Origin: Pelagomonas calceolata
Taxonomy: Eukaryota; Sar; Pelagophyceae; Pelagomonadales; Pelagomonadaceae
Assembly: GCA_918797485.1 (NCBI GenBank)
Contig: CAKKNE010000003.1
Location: 4,774,001 to 4,838,000 of the forward strand
DNA: 64,000 nt
Reading direction: 5' to 3'
Each line of letters starts with the position of its first letter. The stretch's first letter is position 1. Below the pieces are notes generated by a model. That model ran no database searches, was not told the DNA's origin, and saw only the letters and a program-made list of their open reading frames with translations. Positions 19,765 through 29,366 of this stretch are shown in pieces. Both the position numbers and the translations under genes were made by a program.

Positions 19765-20299
19765 GGCCAGCGGAGACGGGAGCATTCAGAAGCACGTAGC
19801 CCGCCAGCCACCGCCCCGCAAGCACACTAATATACTATAGATGATGACACCGCCGTGACTGTTCAAGTTTAGGGCATCATGATCCTGACCTGCAGGAGAA
19901 ATAGGGATGTGGCACTTGACCGACCCCCCAGAGGGGAGATTAAGGTTTGAACTTCACTATTCGGGGGGTCAGCCGGAGAGGTTTGTTTTCAAAAGCCATT
20001 TCGCCTAGGCCTGCATATATTTATATGTATGTATGTTATATGTATAAATAAACGGGTTTTCTCCCAATGGCAGGTGCGATTCGCAGATACGCCTCCACAG
20101 CGTGGAATAAACCGCTTCCGAATTCACTGGCAGAACTCATTATAGCCGAGACCAGCCGTCACACGTACCGTCACCGGCTACTTCGTGTCGGATCGAGTCG
20201 GAGTCGGAGTCGGGGCCTTCCGGAGCCTGAGGTCTGTACCGGAGCCTTGGGGAGGGGAGTGGAGAAGAGGGGCAGCCTTGCGACTAAAATGCGCTATTA
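19765..20299. other. Intergenic between convergent genes
   Basis: Spacer with an AT-rich patch at about 20015-20055 (ATATGTATGTATG-like) and a short GGAGTC tandem stretch near 20200. A 78-codon frame at 20067-20303 has no recognisable motif and is not called. Confidence 0.4.
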
Positions 20300-20926
20300 T
20301 TAGTCCTCCTTCTTCTTGTCAGCGTCGTCGTCCGCGAGGTTGTGCTCCTGCGGGATGAGCGCGCCGACGACGACAAGGAGGACGGCGAAGGCGGTGAGCC
20401 CCGTGGACAGCATGCGGTAGTCGACGACGAGGAAGAACTCGTCGAGCGCGTCGGTGAGCGGCGAGTACCACGTCGGGCCGCGCGGAATGTAGAGGCCGAC
20501 GTCGCGCCCGCCGTTCTCGAGCGTCTCGTTGCGCGGCCGCCGCGTGAAGTTTCGCAGGAAGTCGCTCGTGGTGTTGGTTTCGTTCGAGGTGAAGTCGTAC
20601 ATCCGCCCCCGAACGAAGAGGAGGTTTCTGGCGGCGGCGACGGCGAACCGCTTTTTGAGTTCGGGGTTCTTCTCGCACTCGACCATGGCGACGTTGATCC
20701 AGTTCGAGTCGTGCGCCGTCAGGTTCCTGTCGAGGGTCTTGAGTTTGCCGACCCACTTGTCGTCGCACCGGTCGCCGGGGCAGAAGCGCACGAACCAGTC
20801 GCCCGTCGTCGCGCCGGTCGTGCACTGCGTCTCGTGCTCGAAGTTCTCGTCGTGGAGGTCGACGACCGCCCCCAAGGTTGACGCCGCCGCGCCGGCGAGC
20901 AGCAACCCCGCGAGCGCCCGCGGCAT
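20300..20926 (-). CDS. ER thioredoxin-fold membrane protein with altered active site
   Basis: 208 aa. A signal peptide (MPRALAGLLLAGAAASTLG) leads into a thioredoxin-like domain: VVDLHDENFEHET, the WFVRF strand where thioredoxins carry W-C-x-x-C, then NVAMVECEKNPELKKRF and a final strand LLFVRGRMYDFT. The active-site position reads FCPGDRCDD, so the two cysteines are five residues apart rather than three, and ordinary disulfide exchange is doubtful. Four N-x-S/T sites near residues 115-135 support a lumenal side. A membrane helix (LTAFAVLLVVVGALI) is followed by an acidic and Lys-rich cytosolic tail ending KKKED, a possible ER-retrieval signal. It resembles TMX-type proteins; the client is unknown. 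Confidence 0.7.
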   Translation of the reverse strand: MPRALAGLLLAGAAASTLGAVVDLHDENFEHETQCTTGATTGDWFVRFCPGDRCDDKWVGKLKTLDRNLTAHDSNWINVAMVECEKNPELKKRFAVAAARNLLFVRGRMYDFTSNETNTTSDFLRNFTRRPRNETLENGGRDVGLYIPRGPTWYSPLTDALDEFFLVVDYRMLSTGLTAFAVLLVVVGALIPQEHNLADDDADKKKED

Positions 20927-21705
20927 GATGCGCGTCCGCGGTCCTCCCTGGCGAGCCTAGCGGCAGCGACTGCGGCACTTGATCGGTGCGCTGCGCGCAC
21001 ACTGGTTCCCTAAAATGACGACGCCCTCTGTGCGGAGCGACTGCGCGTACGCAGCCCAGGCTGTACCTGGATAGGACTGAATAGGGGGCAAAAACAAACC
21101 TGAGTTTGTGCGCGTTTGACACTAGAGCAATATGCAAGAGACGTATACTGGCGTCCCCCGTCTCCGGCCTCGCGTATTTAGCTTGGGTACTTGTGCTAAA
21201 ATTACTACGACGTGATTTTGCCAAGGAGCGCGCCGGCGGCGCCGGCAGTGCTCCGGCCTGGTTACCTGAGTGCCAGACGACCCCGTGGTACTAATCACGG
21301 AGGGGGGGTGTTGCTCATACGCGTCCTTTAGTGTTCAGAAGGGAAGAGGGACTAGTGAGAAGGGGATACTAGGGGTATACCGTGACCGTGACTATCATTA
21401 TTTCTCGCACTCCGAGTCCCGGGCCCCCACTTGCTCAAGTCTCGGATGCTTCTGAGACGAGAGTAATGAGAATTGGCTTTCCGTTTTCCGAGTCCTTGAA
21501 TAGTCCCACTGTCCACCAGCGTCCACGCGCTCGCCTCAGAGCCACCTGCCCGGCCCCGGGCCGGCTCCCCGTGAGACCTCCCCAACTTTCGGTAATTCCA
21601 CGGGTAGTTTTCCCATGAAAATTTCCCGGGAATTTGCCAATTATAGCCGAAACGACTCGGAAACTTACAGGGGTATCTGGCGACCGGCGGACAAACGGGC
21701 TGTAT
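20927..21705. other. Intergenic, no gene seen
   Basis: Spacer between the thioredoxin-fold gene start and the 3' end of the ALY/REF gene, both minus strand. The open frames are short and carry no motif. Confidence 0.4.
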
Positions 21706-22317
21706 CTACGAGGCCTCCATGTCCATGTGCGCGCGGCCGCGGCCGCGGCGACCCCCGCGTCCGCCCTTCTTGCGATCGCGGCCGCCGCGCCCCCGGCCGC
21801 GGCCGAGACCGGCGAGCGCCGTGCCGAAGAGGCCCTCGCGGACGTTGCCTGTCGGCGCCGCGCCGCCGCCGCGAGTGCCCGGCCGCGCCGTCGCCAGGCG
21901 GACCTCGAGCGCCCGACCGTCGAGCGTCTCGCCGTCGTAGCGCGTCCTCGCGGCCTGGGCCTCGCGCGGATTGGCAAAGGTTATCGTCGCGCGGCCGAGG
22001 GACCGTCCGGACGCGTCGAGCGCCATCCGACATGCTTTAATTGTTCCGCAGGCCTCGAAAAGCCGGCGGAGCTCGGACTCGAGGACGTCGTACGGCACGT
22101 TTCGCACCTCGACCGTCTTCGCGCCGTCCGCGTTTCCGAGGCGGTCGAAGATCGAGCCGCGCGCGTCGCGGGGCCGCTTGCCCGCGGTTTTCTTGCGGAC
22201 CACGGTCTTCTTTCCGCCCCTGGCCGCCGCTCGCCGCGGCTTGGCCTTGGCCGGCTTCTGCGCCGGCTTCGCCCGCCGCTTGATGATGTCCTCCAGCGAG
22301 AGGTCGAGGGCGCTCAT
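21706..22317 (-). CDS. ALYREF: ALY/REF mRNA export adaptor
   Basis: Adaptor that couples the TREX helicase UAP56/DDX39 and the export receptor to mRNA in the nucleus. The start at 22317 gives MSALDLSLEDIIKRR, the N-terminal UAP56-binding motif (LDxSLDDIIK in animals and plants). A basic Arg/Lys linker precedes one RRM (RNP2 VEVRNVPY, RNP1 GRATITFANP), and an RG-rich tail (GRGRGRGGRDRKKGG) ends in MDMEAS, a short version of the C-terminal UAP56-binding segment. Length 203 aa is within the family range. It is divergent from SEC13 with 180 bp between the two ATGs, so the promoters overlap. Confidence 0.93.
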   Translation of the reverse strand: MSALDLSLEDIIKRRAKPAQKPAKAKPRRAAARGGKKTVVRKKTAGKRPRDARGSIFDRLGNADGAKTVEVRNVPYDVLESELRRLFEACGTIKACRMALDASGRSLGRATITFANPREAQAARTRYDGETLDGRALEVRLATARPGTRGGGAAPTGNVREGLFGTALAGLGRGRGRGGRDRKKGGRGGRRGRGRAHMDMEAS

Positions 22318-22497
22318 CGCGATAGCTGAATGCACCGCAAAGATACAAAGCTAAGATAAATTCAGCTGCTGCTGGACGCTTACGCAACCCGCACAATTCA
22401 AGGAAAAACCCGTTTCCGAGGCTTCAAGACGCGCGGGTTTTGCTCTCGGGTGTATCGCGAGCTCGCGAGGCTCTTTGAGGCTCGAGGTGACCCTGCA
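22318..22497. promoter_or_regulatory. Shared intergenic promoter region of ALY/REF and SEC13
   Basis: 180 bp separate the two divergent start codons, so transcription of both genes must start here. AT-richer DNA (about 22325-22400) sits in the middle. No TATA box is evident. Confidence 0.45.
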
Positions 22498-23460
22498 ATG
22501 GCTGCCGCCGCTGCGCCGACGCGGCCGGAGGCCGCCGCGCCGCAGCTCCTCGACACGCAGCACGAGGACCACGTCCACGACGTGGCCTGGGACTACTACG
22601 CGCGGCGCCTGGCGACGTGCTCGTCGGACGGGACCGTGAAAATTTTCGCGGCCGACGGCGAGGCGACGGCGCACGAGGCGACGATAACGGGCCACGGGGG
22701 CCCCGTCTGGCAGGTCTGCTGGGCGCACCCCCGGTACGGCCAGGTCGTGGCGAGCTGCGGCTACGACGGCCAGGTCCTCGTCCACAAGGAGGACGCCCCG
22801 GGCCGCTGGACGGCCGTGCACGCGTGGTCGGGCGGCGAGGGGGCGTCGGTGAACGCCGTGTGCTGGGCGCCGGAGGGGGCCGGGGTGCTCCAGCTGGCTT
22901 GCGCCGCCAGCGACGGCCGGGCGACGATCCTCGCGCACGACGCGACGAGCGGCGAGTGGGCCGCGTCGTCCTTCCTGGCCTCCCCCCTCGGCCTCACGTC
23001 CTGCAGCTGGTGCCCCGTCGAAGCGACGGGGTCCGCGACGGCCGAGGGCGCGCTCGTCCCGCGCCTCGCGACCGGCGGGTGCGACGCGCTCGTCAAGGTC
23101 TGGCGCCGCGAGGACCCGAACGCGGACGCGTGGGACCTGGAGCCCGTCGCGAACGGCGGCAAGGCGCACACCGGCTGGGTGCGGGACGTGGCATTCTCGC
23201 CGTTCTACGGCGAGCCGAAGCCGTGCCTGATCTCGTGCTCGGACGACAAGTCGGTCCTCGTCTGGACGCGCAACGATCTGAACGGGCCCTGGGCGAGTCG
23301 CGTCGTGACGACCTGCGACGCCCCTGTCTGGCGCGTCGCGTGGTCCGTCGCCGGTTGCGTGCTGGCCGTGAGCTCGGGCGACGACGCCGTGAGCCTCTGG
23401 AAGGAGAGCGTCGCCGGCGACTGGCACGAGCTCGCGGAGCCCGAGGAGGCGGCCACCTAG
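22498..23460 (+). CDS. SEC13: SEC13, WD40 subunit of COPII coat and nuclear pore
   Basis: 320 aa, the usual SEC13 length. The first ATG in the frame is at 22498. Conserved SEC13 blocks are clear: HEDHVHDVAWDYYARRLATC, SSDGTVKIF, GGPVWQVCWAHPRYG, ASCGYDGQVLV, SVNAVCWAPE, the DALVKVW blade preceded by a GG, GWVRDVAF and SLWKESVAGDW. Six WD blades fill the chain with nothing added at either end. SEC13 pairs with SEC31 in the COPII coat, with NUP145C/NUP96 in the pore and with the SEA/GATOR2 complex, donating one blade to each partner. It should serve the secretory traffic on which the glycosyltransferases of this window depend. Confidence 0.97.
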   Translation: MAAAAAPTRPEAAAPQLLDTQHEDHVHDVAWDYYARRLATCSSDGTVKIFAADGEATAHEATITGHGGPVWQVCWAHPRYGQVVASCGYDGQVLVHKEDAPGRWTAVHAWSGGEGASVNAVCWAPEGAGVLQLACAASDGRATILAHDATSGEWAASSFLASPLGLTSCSWCPVEATGSATAEGALVPRLATGGCDALVKVWRREDPNADAWDLEPVANGGKAHTGWVRDVAFSPFYGEPKPCLISCSDDKSVLVWTRNDLNGPWASRVVTTCDAPVWRVAWSVAGCVLAVSSGDDAVSLWKESVAGDWHELAEPEEAAT

Positions 23461-24034
23461 GCGAGCCCCCCGGTCGCCTCGGAAAGCGCGGGCCACGGGC
23501 GCCGCCCGCGAGGGGCTTAATGATGCGCAATCAACCATCGTGCTAAAAAGTTAGATTCGAAGCTGTGCGAAGTGAGCCTCTGCGTCCTCAGTCCTCCGGC
23601 GACTCGAGGGCCCTGAGCCCGGGGGCTACTATACGCGGTTTGGGGGCTTTCCGACGCTGCCAGTGCCCAGTACATCCTGTGACCCGTACCGTTAACGGTA
23701 CGGGTCACACAGGCCCTAGTGAGTTTTGCGCCACTAGCATTTCGACTCGACGAGTGCCGCGGTCAGGGGCGCGACGAGAGGACTAATCTACGGACAGGAA
23801 CAGTTGGCAGTCGCGCAAGTCGACCTGCGGCTTGTCTCTGCTATGGCTCGACCCCCCTACTACGCCCCCTACTAGAGGGGGCTACCCCACTACCACTACC
23901 CCCAAAACCACCTCCTGGGGAGCTTCTACAAACCTCGTCATGCTGCGGGTTGGGCCTTCCTCGCCGCCTCCGCGTACCAACGTACCAAATTTGTGCGATG
24001 CTCGGATGAAAACCGTGCTGCCGAGCCGCAACTC
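23461..24034. other. Intergenic with a perfect 32-bp palindrome
   Basis: Spacer between SEC13 and the sulfotransferase gene. It contains the palindrome listed separately and a pyrimidine/ACC-rich stretch at 23855-23920. No coding frame is supported. Confidence 0.45.
23678..23709. repeat. Perfect 32-bp palindrome
   Basis: Two uninterrupted 16-base arms (TGTGACCCGTACCGTT and its reverse complement) meet at GTTAAC. It contains the CCGTACCG/CGGTACGG halves seen in the dispersed nonamer motif. It lies about 220 bp past the SEC13 stop and 325 bp before the sulfotransferase ATG. Confidence 0.9.
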
Positions 24035-25273
24035 ATGCGGTGGATCCCGTTTCTCGTCGGCTGCGTCGCTGGTGACCTGCTGCAGCGGGCCCAGCAGCTC
24101 GCGAGTCTCGCCGTCGAGGAGTTTCGAACGGAGGCGCGCCCCCTCGTGCGCTGCCTCCGCTGGGCGGAGCTGCCAGCGGCGCTGGGCCGCGAGCTCGTCG
24201 ACGGTACGTCGCGCAGCGACTGGGAGACCTGCATCCCAGTCTTCCGGCCCCACGCAACGCATCCGGCGTGCGGCGCCTGGGACCGGGCCGCGCCCTTCTG
24301 CTTCGACGGCGCCGGCGCATGCCCGGTGTCACAGCCGGCTCGGGGCGGCCTCTTCGCGGGCGCCTGGCCTACGAAGGCGGCGGGCCCCGGCAGCTTCTAC
24401 GCGAAAGGGAAATGGTACAATAGCAGCGATACGCTCCCAGGCTACGCCGCGCCCTGTTACGCGGGCGCCGGCTGCTTCCCTTCGGCCATCGGCATTGGCC
24501 TTGCTAAGTCGGGGACCTCGACCCTCTTTGCGCTCTTCCCTGAGCATCAGAGGGGCAAGGAGCCAAGGTTCTGGGAACCCGCGCGCGGAATGCCCTGTCG
24601 CTTCCCGAACATGGACTGCTACCTGCGGTCAGTCCCGGCTTCACACTCGTCTCCTTTGACCATCGATGCGACCGTGCCTCTGACGTGGCATATACACGCG
24701 CCTCTCTTCCTGTCCTTTGCACAGCCGCGCACCAAATTAATAGCCACGGTCCGCGACCCCCTCGACCTCCTGGAGTCGCACTACTATTTCTCGTATCACC
24801 CCGGATCAGATAAATATATGAACGTCTCGATCTTCGGCCGCGCACTACTCAGCGACGTCGAGCTCTTCCTCGACTGCCACGCGGCGTCGGCCTGGGCCCT
24901 AGAACATCATCTGGCCTGGGACCCGGGCTGCGTGTGGACGTACGACCTCGACGCCAGTGGGCTCTTGCACTCCCCGCTGCGGGATATCCTCTACGCCGAT
25001 GGGCTCCACCTGTGGCTGGCGCGCTTCCCGCCCAACCAGATCCTGTGGCTCGACACCCGCGACATCCTCGAGTCCGCGGGCCTCATCGCGACGTTCCTCG
25101 GCGTCGACGCGGGGCGGCTCGTCGCGGTCGAGTTGCCCAAGAACAAAAACACAGGGAACACCCGCGGGCTCTTTGCAAGCCTGGGCCCCAATGTCACGCG
25201 CCTTCTTCGCCTCGTCACCGAGCCGACCGAATACCTTCTGGAGGCCATGAGGCGAAGGAAGCCGGTGCCGTAG
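24035..25273 (+). CDS. Golgi-type sulfotransferase
   Basis: Transfers sulfate from PAPS to a glycan or other acceptor in the secretory pathway. The start at 24035 gives MRWIPFLVGCVAGDLLQ, a short signal-anchor. The PAPS 5'-phosphosulfate loop is GIGLAKSGTSTLF (about residue 152) and the 3'-phosphate site is KLIATVRDPLDLLESHYYF, with the expected R-D-P and Ser-His. LWLDTRDILE and FLGVDAGRL fit the late sulfotransferase helix. Several Cys pairs before the loop suggest a disulfide-bonded lumenal stem. Total 412 aa. The acceptor is unknown; sulfated polysaccharides are common in stramenopile walls and mucilage. Confidence 0.85.
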   Translation: MRWIPFLVGCVAGDLLQRAQQLASLAVEEFRTEARPLVRCLRWAELPAALGRELVDGTSRSDWETCIPVFRPHATHPACGAWDRAAPFCFDGAGACPVSQPARGGLFAGAWPTKAAGPGSFYAKGKWYNSSDTLPGYAAPCYAGAGCFPSAIGIGLAKSGTSTLFALFPEHQRGKEPRFWEPARGMPCRFPNMDCYLRSVPASHSSPLTIDATVPLTWHIHAPLFLSFAQPRTKLIATVRDPLDLLESHYYFSYHPGSDKYMNVSIFGRALLSDVELFLDCHAASAWALEHHLAWDPGCVWTYDLDASGLLHSPLRDILYADGLHLWLARFPPNQILWLDTRDILESAGLIATFLGVDAGRLVAVELPKNKNTGNTRGLFASLGPNVTRLLRLVTEPTEYLLEAMRRRKPVP

Positions 25274-26235
25274 CGAACTGCGCTCGGTGTCACCACACCC
25301 CCTTCTTCTTGGCTCTGTCCTCAGCTGCAGGAAATATCCACGTGCGGGTTTGATTCAGTGTAGAAATCAAATTATTTTATGAATAGGCCTGGGATATTTC
25401 TGCTTCGTCAGATTGAAGTTCAACGTAAAGTTCAACTAGAGGGAGGGGGGGTAAATTTAGCAAAACCCGTCACCTAGGTGTTCTATATGGGGGGGGAAGC
25501 CAGACCCGGATTGCTCCATAGCGAATATAACCGGAGCCCAGTGGTCCAAGTTGCCAAGTGAAACTGGAGCAAAAAAACAATTTCGGGTCAAAAAAACACA
25601 TGCAGCTGCAGGTGCAGCTGCGGGTCCCTGCAAGTCCCATAATTACGAAAGGCATCAGGGGTTTGGTGTCTAGGCAAGTGCCCAGGATGCCCGCGTGCCG
25701 AGTTACGAGCGGATTAAACAATCCCGTTGGCCAAAGTCCAGGTCAATCAAATGATCTCCTAGTTTATTTAGACTACAAAAACCGCCGCTGGTACTGTAGG
25801 TTACATGCTAGGCCCATGGGGCTCGCTCCTAAGCGGCCTTCTTCGGCCCGAACGGCGTCCAGAGCCGCCACTAAGTCATCACCTTTGCTGCAGCACCCTT
25901 GAAGACCGTTGTAGCCACCTCGCTGAACGCATGCAGCTGCAGCCGACGCGTCGCTAAATCTACTAAACGGGTTTTTGATGACTTTGGAGCTCTCCCTCTC
26001 ATCGTCATCGACCTCCGTACGGACCCCCGACCTCGGGCGGGGCTACCGACCCCTCTCGGAGGCTTCATGCGAAAAAGCCGGTAATTTCGGATCGATTAAG
26101 ACTCGTTCAGTAGTACCTGGCGTCCCCCCCTTTTCCACATCCGAGTCCGAGTCGGGGCCGCGATCCACTGGCAGTGGCAGAGATTTTCTAGCGAGTTAAA
26201 AACCGGGGCGGAAGACAGGAAGCGTCCATCCGCGC
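25274..26235. other. Intergenic, no firm gene
   Basis: Contains a short imperfect repeat of TGCAGCTGCAGG-like units near 25600 and again near 25930. On the minus strand around 25800-25900 a short open run (LVAALDAVRAEEGRLG) looks protein-like but has no start or neighbour exon that I can link, so it is not called. Confidence 0.35.
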
Positions 26236-27750
26236 CTAGCCGGCCGCGCAGAGGTCGCCGGCGACGTTCTGGACGATACCGTCGGGGACCCAGCCGGTGC
26301 CGTCGGGCGCGACGATCTGGACGGAGACGCCGTTGGGCGTGACGACGTAGAGGTTTGCCTCGTCGTCGCCGTTTCCGTTGGTCGCGGCGATGGCCTCGGC
26401 CGCAAAGTGCACGGTCGCGCCGCGCTTCGTCGCGCGGTCGAGGAGCTCGGCCATGGCGAGGCGCGTGCCCGAGATAGCGTAGTGGAAATCCAACCACTGG
26501 TTCTCGCCGTCGTAGGCGCTGCGCAGCGTCGCCGCGTGGGCCTCGTTGAGCGTCGTCTCGAAGTCGCGGACGGAGAAGGGTCCGCCCTCCGCGTGGCTCT
26601 CCACGAGCAGCACCTGGACCGTGTCGTCGACGCCGTGCGGGCCGAAGCCAAAGGCCGCCATGCGCGATTTAGGGCCCCTGTACGAGGCGATCTCCTCTGC
26701 AACCAGCACGTCTTGGTAAAACGACGACGCGGCGGCCAGGTCGGACACAAAGTGCGACACCGCCGCCGCGTAGAGCACACCGCCCGACGAGGCACCAAAG
26801 TGGGCAGCGGGCGCCGTGGTTCCGTCGCGAAAGGCGTAGCGCGGATATGCCGCGGCCGCGACGCCGGCGGCGCCCGCTCTGAGTGCCGCCTCGTCGAACG
26901 CGTCCGAGAAGACCTCGACGACCGCGCCGGCCGTGGTGCCCTGCGCGAAGGCGACCGAAGCGAAACTTCGACCGAACGCGTCGGTCCAGAGCCACAGGAA
27001 GTAGGGCTGTTCGTTCTTGAAGTAGGTGCTCATGTATTCCCTCAGGTCGCTCGAGTACAGCTTCACGTTCATGTCCATGAGCGGGTCCCACTTCTGAAAA
27101 CCGCCATAGGCCTTGCGGAAGGCGGCCTCGACCTCGGCGACACTCTTGCCATCGCCCGCGCTCCTATCCCTCGCGTCGACGTGGTGCAGGCCGAAGCCCT
27201 CGGCGAAAGAGCCGACGCCGGCCAGGTCGTCTGCCGTCAGCAGTTGGACCCTGCCAACGGCCCCGCACTCGCACTCGCACGGCGCCAGCTCGTACGTCTC
27301 CGGAAAACTGTGCGCAGCGAGCGCGTACGCGACGCAGTCGACGGGCGCCCCGCCGAGTTTTTTCAGGACGTCCCCGGGCACCGCGACGGAGCATCCGGCG
27401 TCGCCGCCCCAGGGCGCCAGCGCGACGGGCAGAGACCCGAACGCCTTGATGGCGGCGTCGACGTCGCTCGTCGCGTACGTGTGCTTGACGACGCCGTCGG
27501 GCGGCGCGCGTTCCGTCTTGCCGCGCGGGCCGGGCCTCGCAAAGAGCGACGCGTCGTTTTTGGTGGGGCGCGTCTGCCGCGCGATCGCGACCGTGCCCGC
27601 GACGGCGAGGCAGGCCGCGGCCGCGGCCGCCGCGCGCGTCGTTCGTCGCCGCAGCTTCGCGGGCAGCGGCAAAAGCTCCTCGTCGGTGGGGGTCGCCGCC
27701 CCGACGCTGCCGTAATCTGGCGCGTTCGTTCCGCGCGGCGGGCCGACCAT
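26236..27750 (-). CDS. Single-pass membrane protein with VOC (glyoxalase-fold)-like modules
   Basis: 504 aa from the ATG at 27750 (MVGPPRGTNAPDYG); the frame stays open further upstream with Pro/Arg-rich, non-protein-like sequence. A cytosolic N-terminal stretch (DEELLPLPAKLRRRTTR) is followed by one hydrophobic segment (AAAAAAACLAVAGTVAIA), making a type II membrane protein. The remainder contains at least two stretches with the opening beta-alpha pattern of VOC folds: VKHTYATSDVDAAIKAF (about residue 85) and VSHFVSDLAAASSFYQDVL (about residue 320), the latter followed by WLDFHYAIS. VOC metal sites need a His/Glu or Gln set; candidate His residues exist but I cannot assign them. Activity is unknown; dioxygenase, glyoxalase or a binding role are all possible. 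Confidence 0.6.
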   Translation of the reverse strand: MVGPPRGTNAPDYGSVGAATPTDEELLPLPAKLRRRTTRAAAAAAACLAVAGTVAIARQTRPTKNDASLFARPGPRGKTERAPPDGVVKHTYATSDVDAAIKAFGSLPVALAPWGGDAGCSVAVPGDVLKKLGGAPVDCVAYALAAHSFPETYELAPCECECGAVGRVQLLTADDLAGVGSFAEGFGLHHVDARDRSAGDGKSVAEVEAAFRKAYGGFQKWDPLMDMNVKLYSSDLREYMSTYFKNEQPYFLWLWTDAFGRSFASVAFAQGTTAGAVVEVFSDAFDEAALRAGAAGVAAAAYPRYAFRDGTTAPAAHFGASSGGVLYAAAVSHFVSDLAAASSFYQDVLVAEEIASYRGPKSRMAAFGFGPHGVDDTVQVLLVESHAEGGPFSVRDFETTLNEAHAATLRSAYDGENQWLDFHYAISGTRLAMAELLDRATKRGATVHFAAEAIAATNGNGDDEANLYVVTPNGVSVQIVAPDGTGWVPDGIVQNVAGDLCAAG

Positions 27751-28383
27751 GGTCCTGGCTGCCGAGCTCGCGCAGGAGCCTTGCGTGCCGCTGCGTCGAG
27801 GCGAGATGGCCCGGGGCGGCCTGTTGGCGGGCGCTTGGTGTCGCTCGGCTGCGGGCCGCGGATCGGGGCTGCCGGGCAACCTGTGACAGACCGAGCTTGG
27901 GCAGGCGCCCAGGCGAGGAAGCTGGTTCAACGTCGGCCTTCGGGCTGCCCGGGCCGCGCTCGGTCTCTACCCAGCCCTACCTTGCGTCGACGACCGCTGC
28001 AATCCGACGATAGACGGATCTTTTTCGGCGGCGTAAAAACTCGCCACTCAAAATTCCGCCGGCGCGGCGCCCGGCTGGGTTTAGACAACATCCTCGTATA
28101 CGCAAGGGCTGCCCGCGCACAGCAAGGGAGGCTGCCCGCGGACCACAGCACTCGCCTGCTACACTGATCCATATGGCTGCCGCGCACGTGGTCTGTCGCC
28201 CTGCTTAGCAGCAATATCGTCACACCTAGTGGCTCGCTGCAAGATACTTTCTTATACTTGCTCGTGTCCCATAGCGCTCCGATTGTGAGAGCGCAGGACA
28301 AAGGAGCAAGAATTTTGGCCCAGGTACCGTAGGTAACTGTACTCGGTAGCTCTCCCTGGAGCCCGAGGGTGAGCTCAGAGAGC
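27751..28383. promoter_or_regulatory. Intergenic region between divergent genes
   Basis: Holds the promoters of the VOC-like gene (minus) and the unknown gene at 28384 (plus). One copy of the nonamer motif lies at 28323-28335. The 27.75-28.1 kb part is open on the minus strand but low in complexity. Confidence 0.4.
28323..28335. repeat. GTACCGTAGG-type motif, single copy
   Basis: One copy of the dispersed motif, 48 bp upstream of the ATG at 28384. Confidence 0.7.
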
Positions 28384-29073
28384 ATGAGGCTCGCAGTAGT
28401 GACGCTTGTAGCGCTGCGTGCGCGCAGTCGCGCCGCCGCGCCACAGAGCAGATGGAGACCGTACCTCGACGCGGGAACGCCGATCAAGCCGAGCCAGTGC
28501 GTCCTCAGGTTTGTAAACGTCCCGGCGTCCGCCGTCGACGCGAACGCGCCGCCGTCCGCCGATGTCTACGCCAAATGGAGGGGCGACGGCGAGGTCGTCA
28601 TCGTCACGGGACGCACGTACCCGCTCCTCCAGGTAGCCGTGAACGCGGGTCTCGCGTTCCCGCGCGGCAAACTCAAGGCGCCGTACCACCAGGACACGAT
28701 GGCCGACTGCTGCCTGCTGGAGCTCGAGGACCCGGACTGGCTCGATCCCCAGCACCCGATGTACGATTTCATGCTCGAGCAGGGCGGCCGCCGCGGCCGG
28801 AGGCCCGTGCGCGCCTGCGACACGCGCGTCGAGCCGCCGCCCGGCTGCGACGAGATGGTCCTCGACTTTGCGATCCAGGCCGACGTGCTGGCCTCGGGGT
28901 TCGCCGACCCGGTCTCGCGCTTCGAGGGCGACTGGGAGGCTGAGTTCGTCGGAGGATCCGGGGGCGGTCGCCAGTATCAAAAGCGGCGACCCGGCGGACG
29001 TTTGCCGCCCGCGGGCGAGGCGGGCTTCGACTCGACCTGCGGCGTCGCGCCGTGGGACGCCGTCCAGGACTAG
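28384..29073 (+). CDS. Unknown protein with N-terminal leader
   Basis: 229 aa from the first ATG at 28384. The start MRLAVVTLVALRARSRAAA is hydrophobic with arginines and could be a plastid or secretory leader. The body is a compact globular domain: GEVVIVTGRTYPLLQVAVNA, YHQDTMADCCLLELEDPDWL, MVLDFAIQADVLASGFADP. The tail is Gly/Arg/Gln-rich and ends CGVAPWDAVQD. I do not recognise the family. Codon use and GC match the neighbouring high-GC genes, so a real gene is likely. Confidence 0.6.
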   Translation: MRLAVVTLVALRARSRAAAPQSRWRPYLDAGTPIKPSQCVLRFVNVPASAVDANAPPSADVYAKWRGDGEVVIVTGRTYPLLQVAVNAGLAFPRGKLKAPYHQDTMADCCLLELEDPDWLDPQHPMYDFMLEQGGRRGRRPVRACDTRVEPPPGCDEMVLDFAIQADVLASGFADPVSRFEGDWEAEFVGGSGGGRQYQKRRPGGRLPPAGEAGFDSTCGVAPWDAVQD

Positions 29074-29258
29074 ATTTATAGCAAGGAGCGTCGTGGTCTT
29101 CGTGAGATATGCAGAGTACCGTTTACCCTACCGGGGTACATGGACGCCCTGCTGCTATTGAGTAAGTATGTAAGTTAATGAATTAATGTCAATGCATGAT
29201 TGCAAAAGTGCCAGTGAACTTCACTGGCAAGTTGACTAGGAACTCAGGCTTGCTTCAG

Positions 29259-29366
29259 GTTCACTCTCAGGCTGGTGTTTTACGGCGACCGCGACTACCT
29301 AACGCCGGGCTTGATCCAACTTGGATAAGTAAAAGGTTCATGATATGGGATATGGGGGGCTGTGCG
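29259..29366 (-). mobile_element. Partial Ty3/gypsy-type LTR (fossil)
   Basis: Matches, in the same orientation, the LTR at 49470-49683, and in opposite orientation the LTR at 30098-30328, around the shared segments GTGTTTTACGGCG, CGCCGGGCTTGATCC and TTGGATAAGTA. It is incomplete and more diverged than the other two. Confidence 0.6.
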
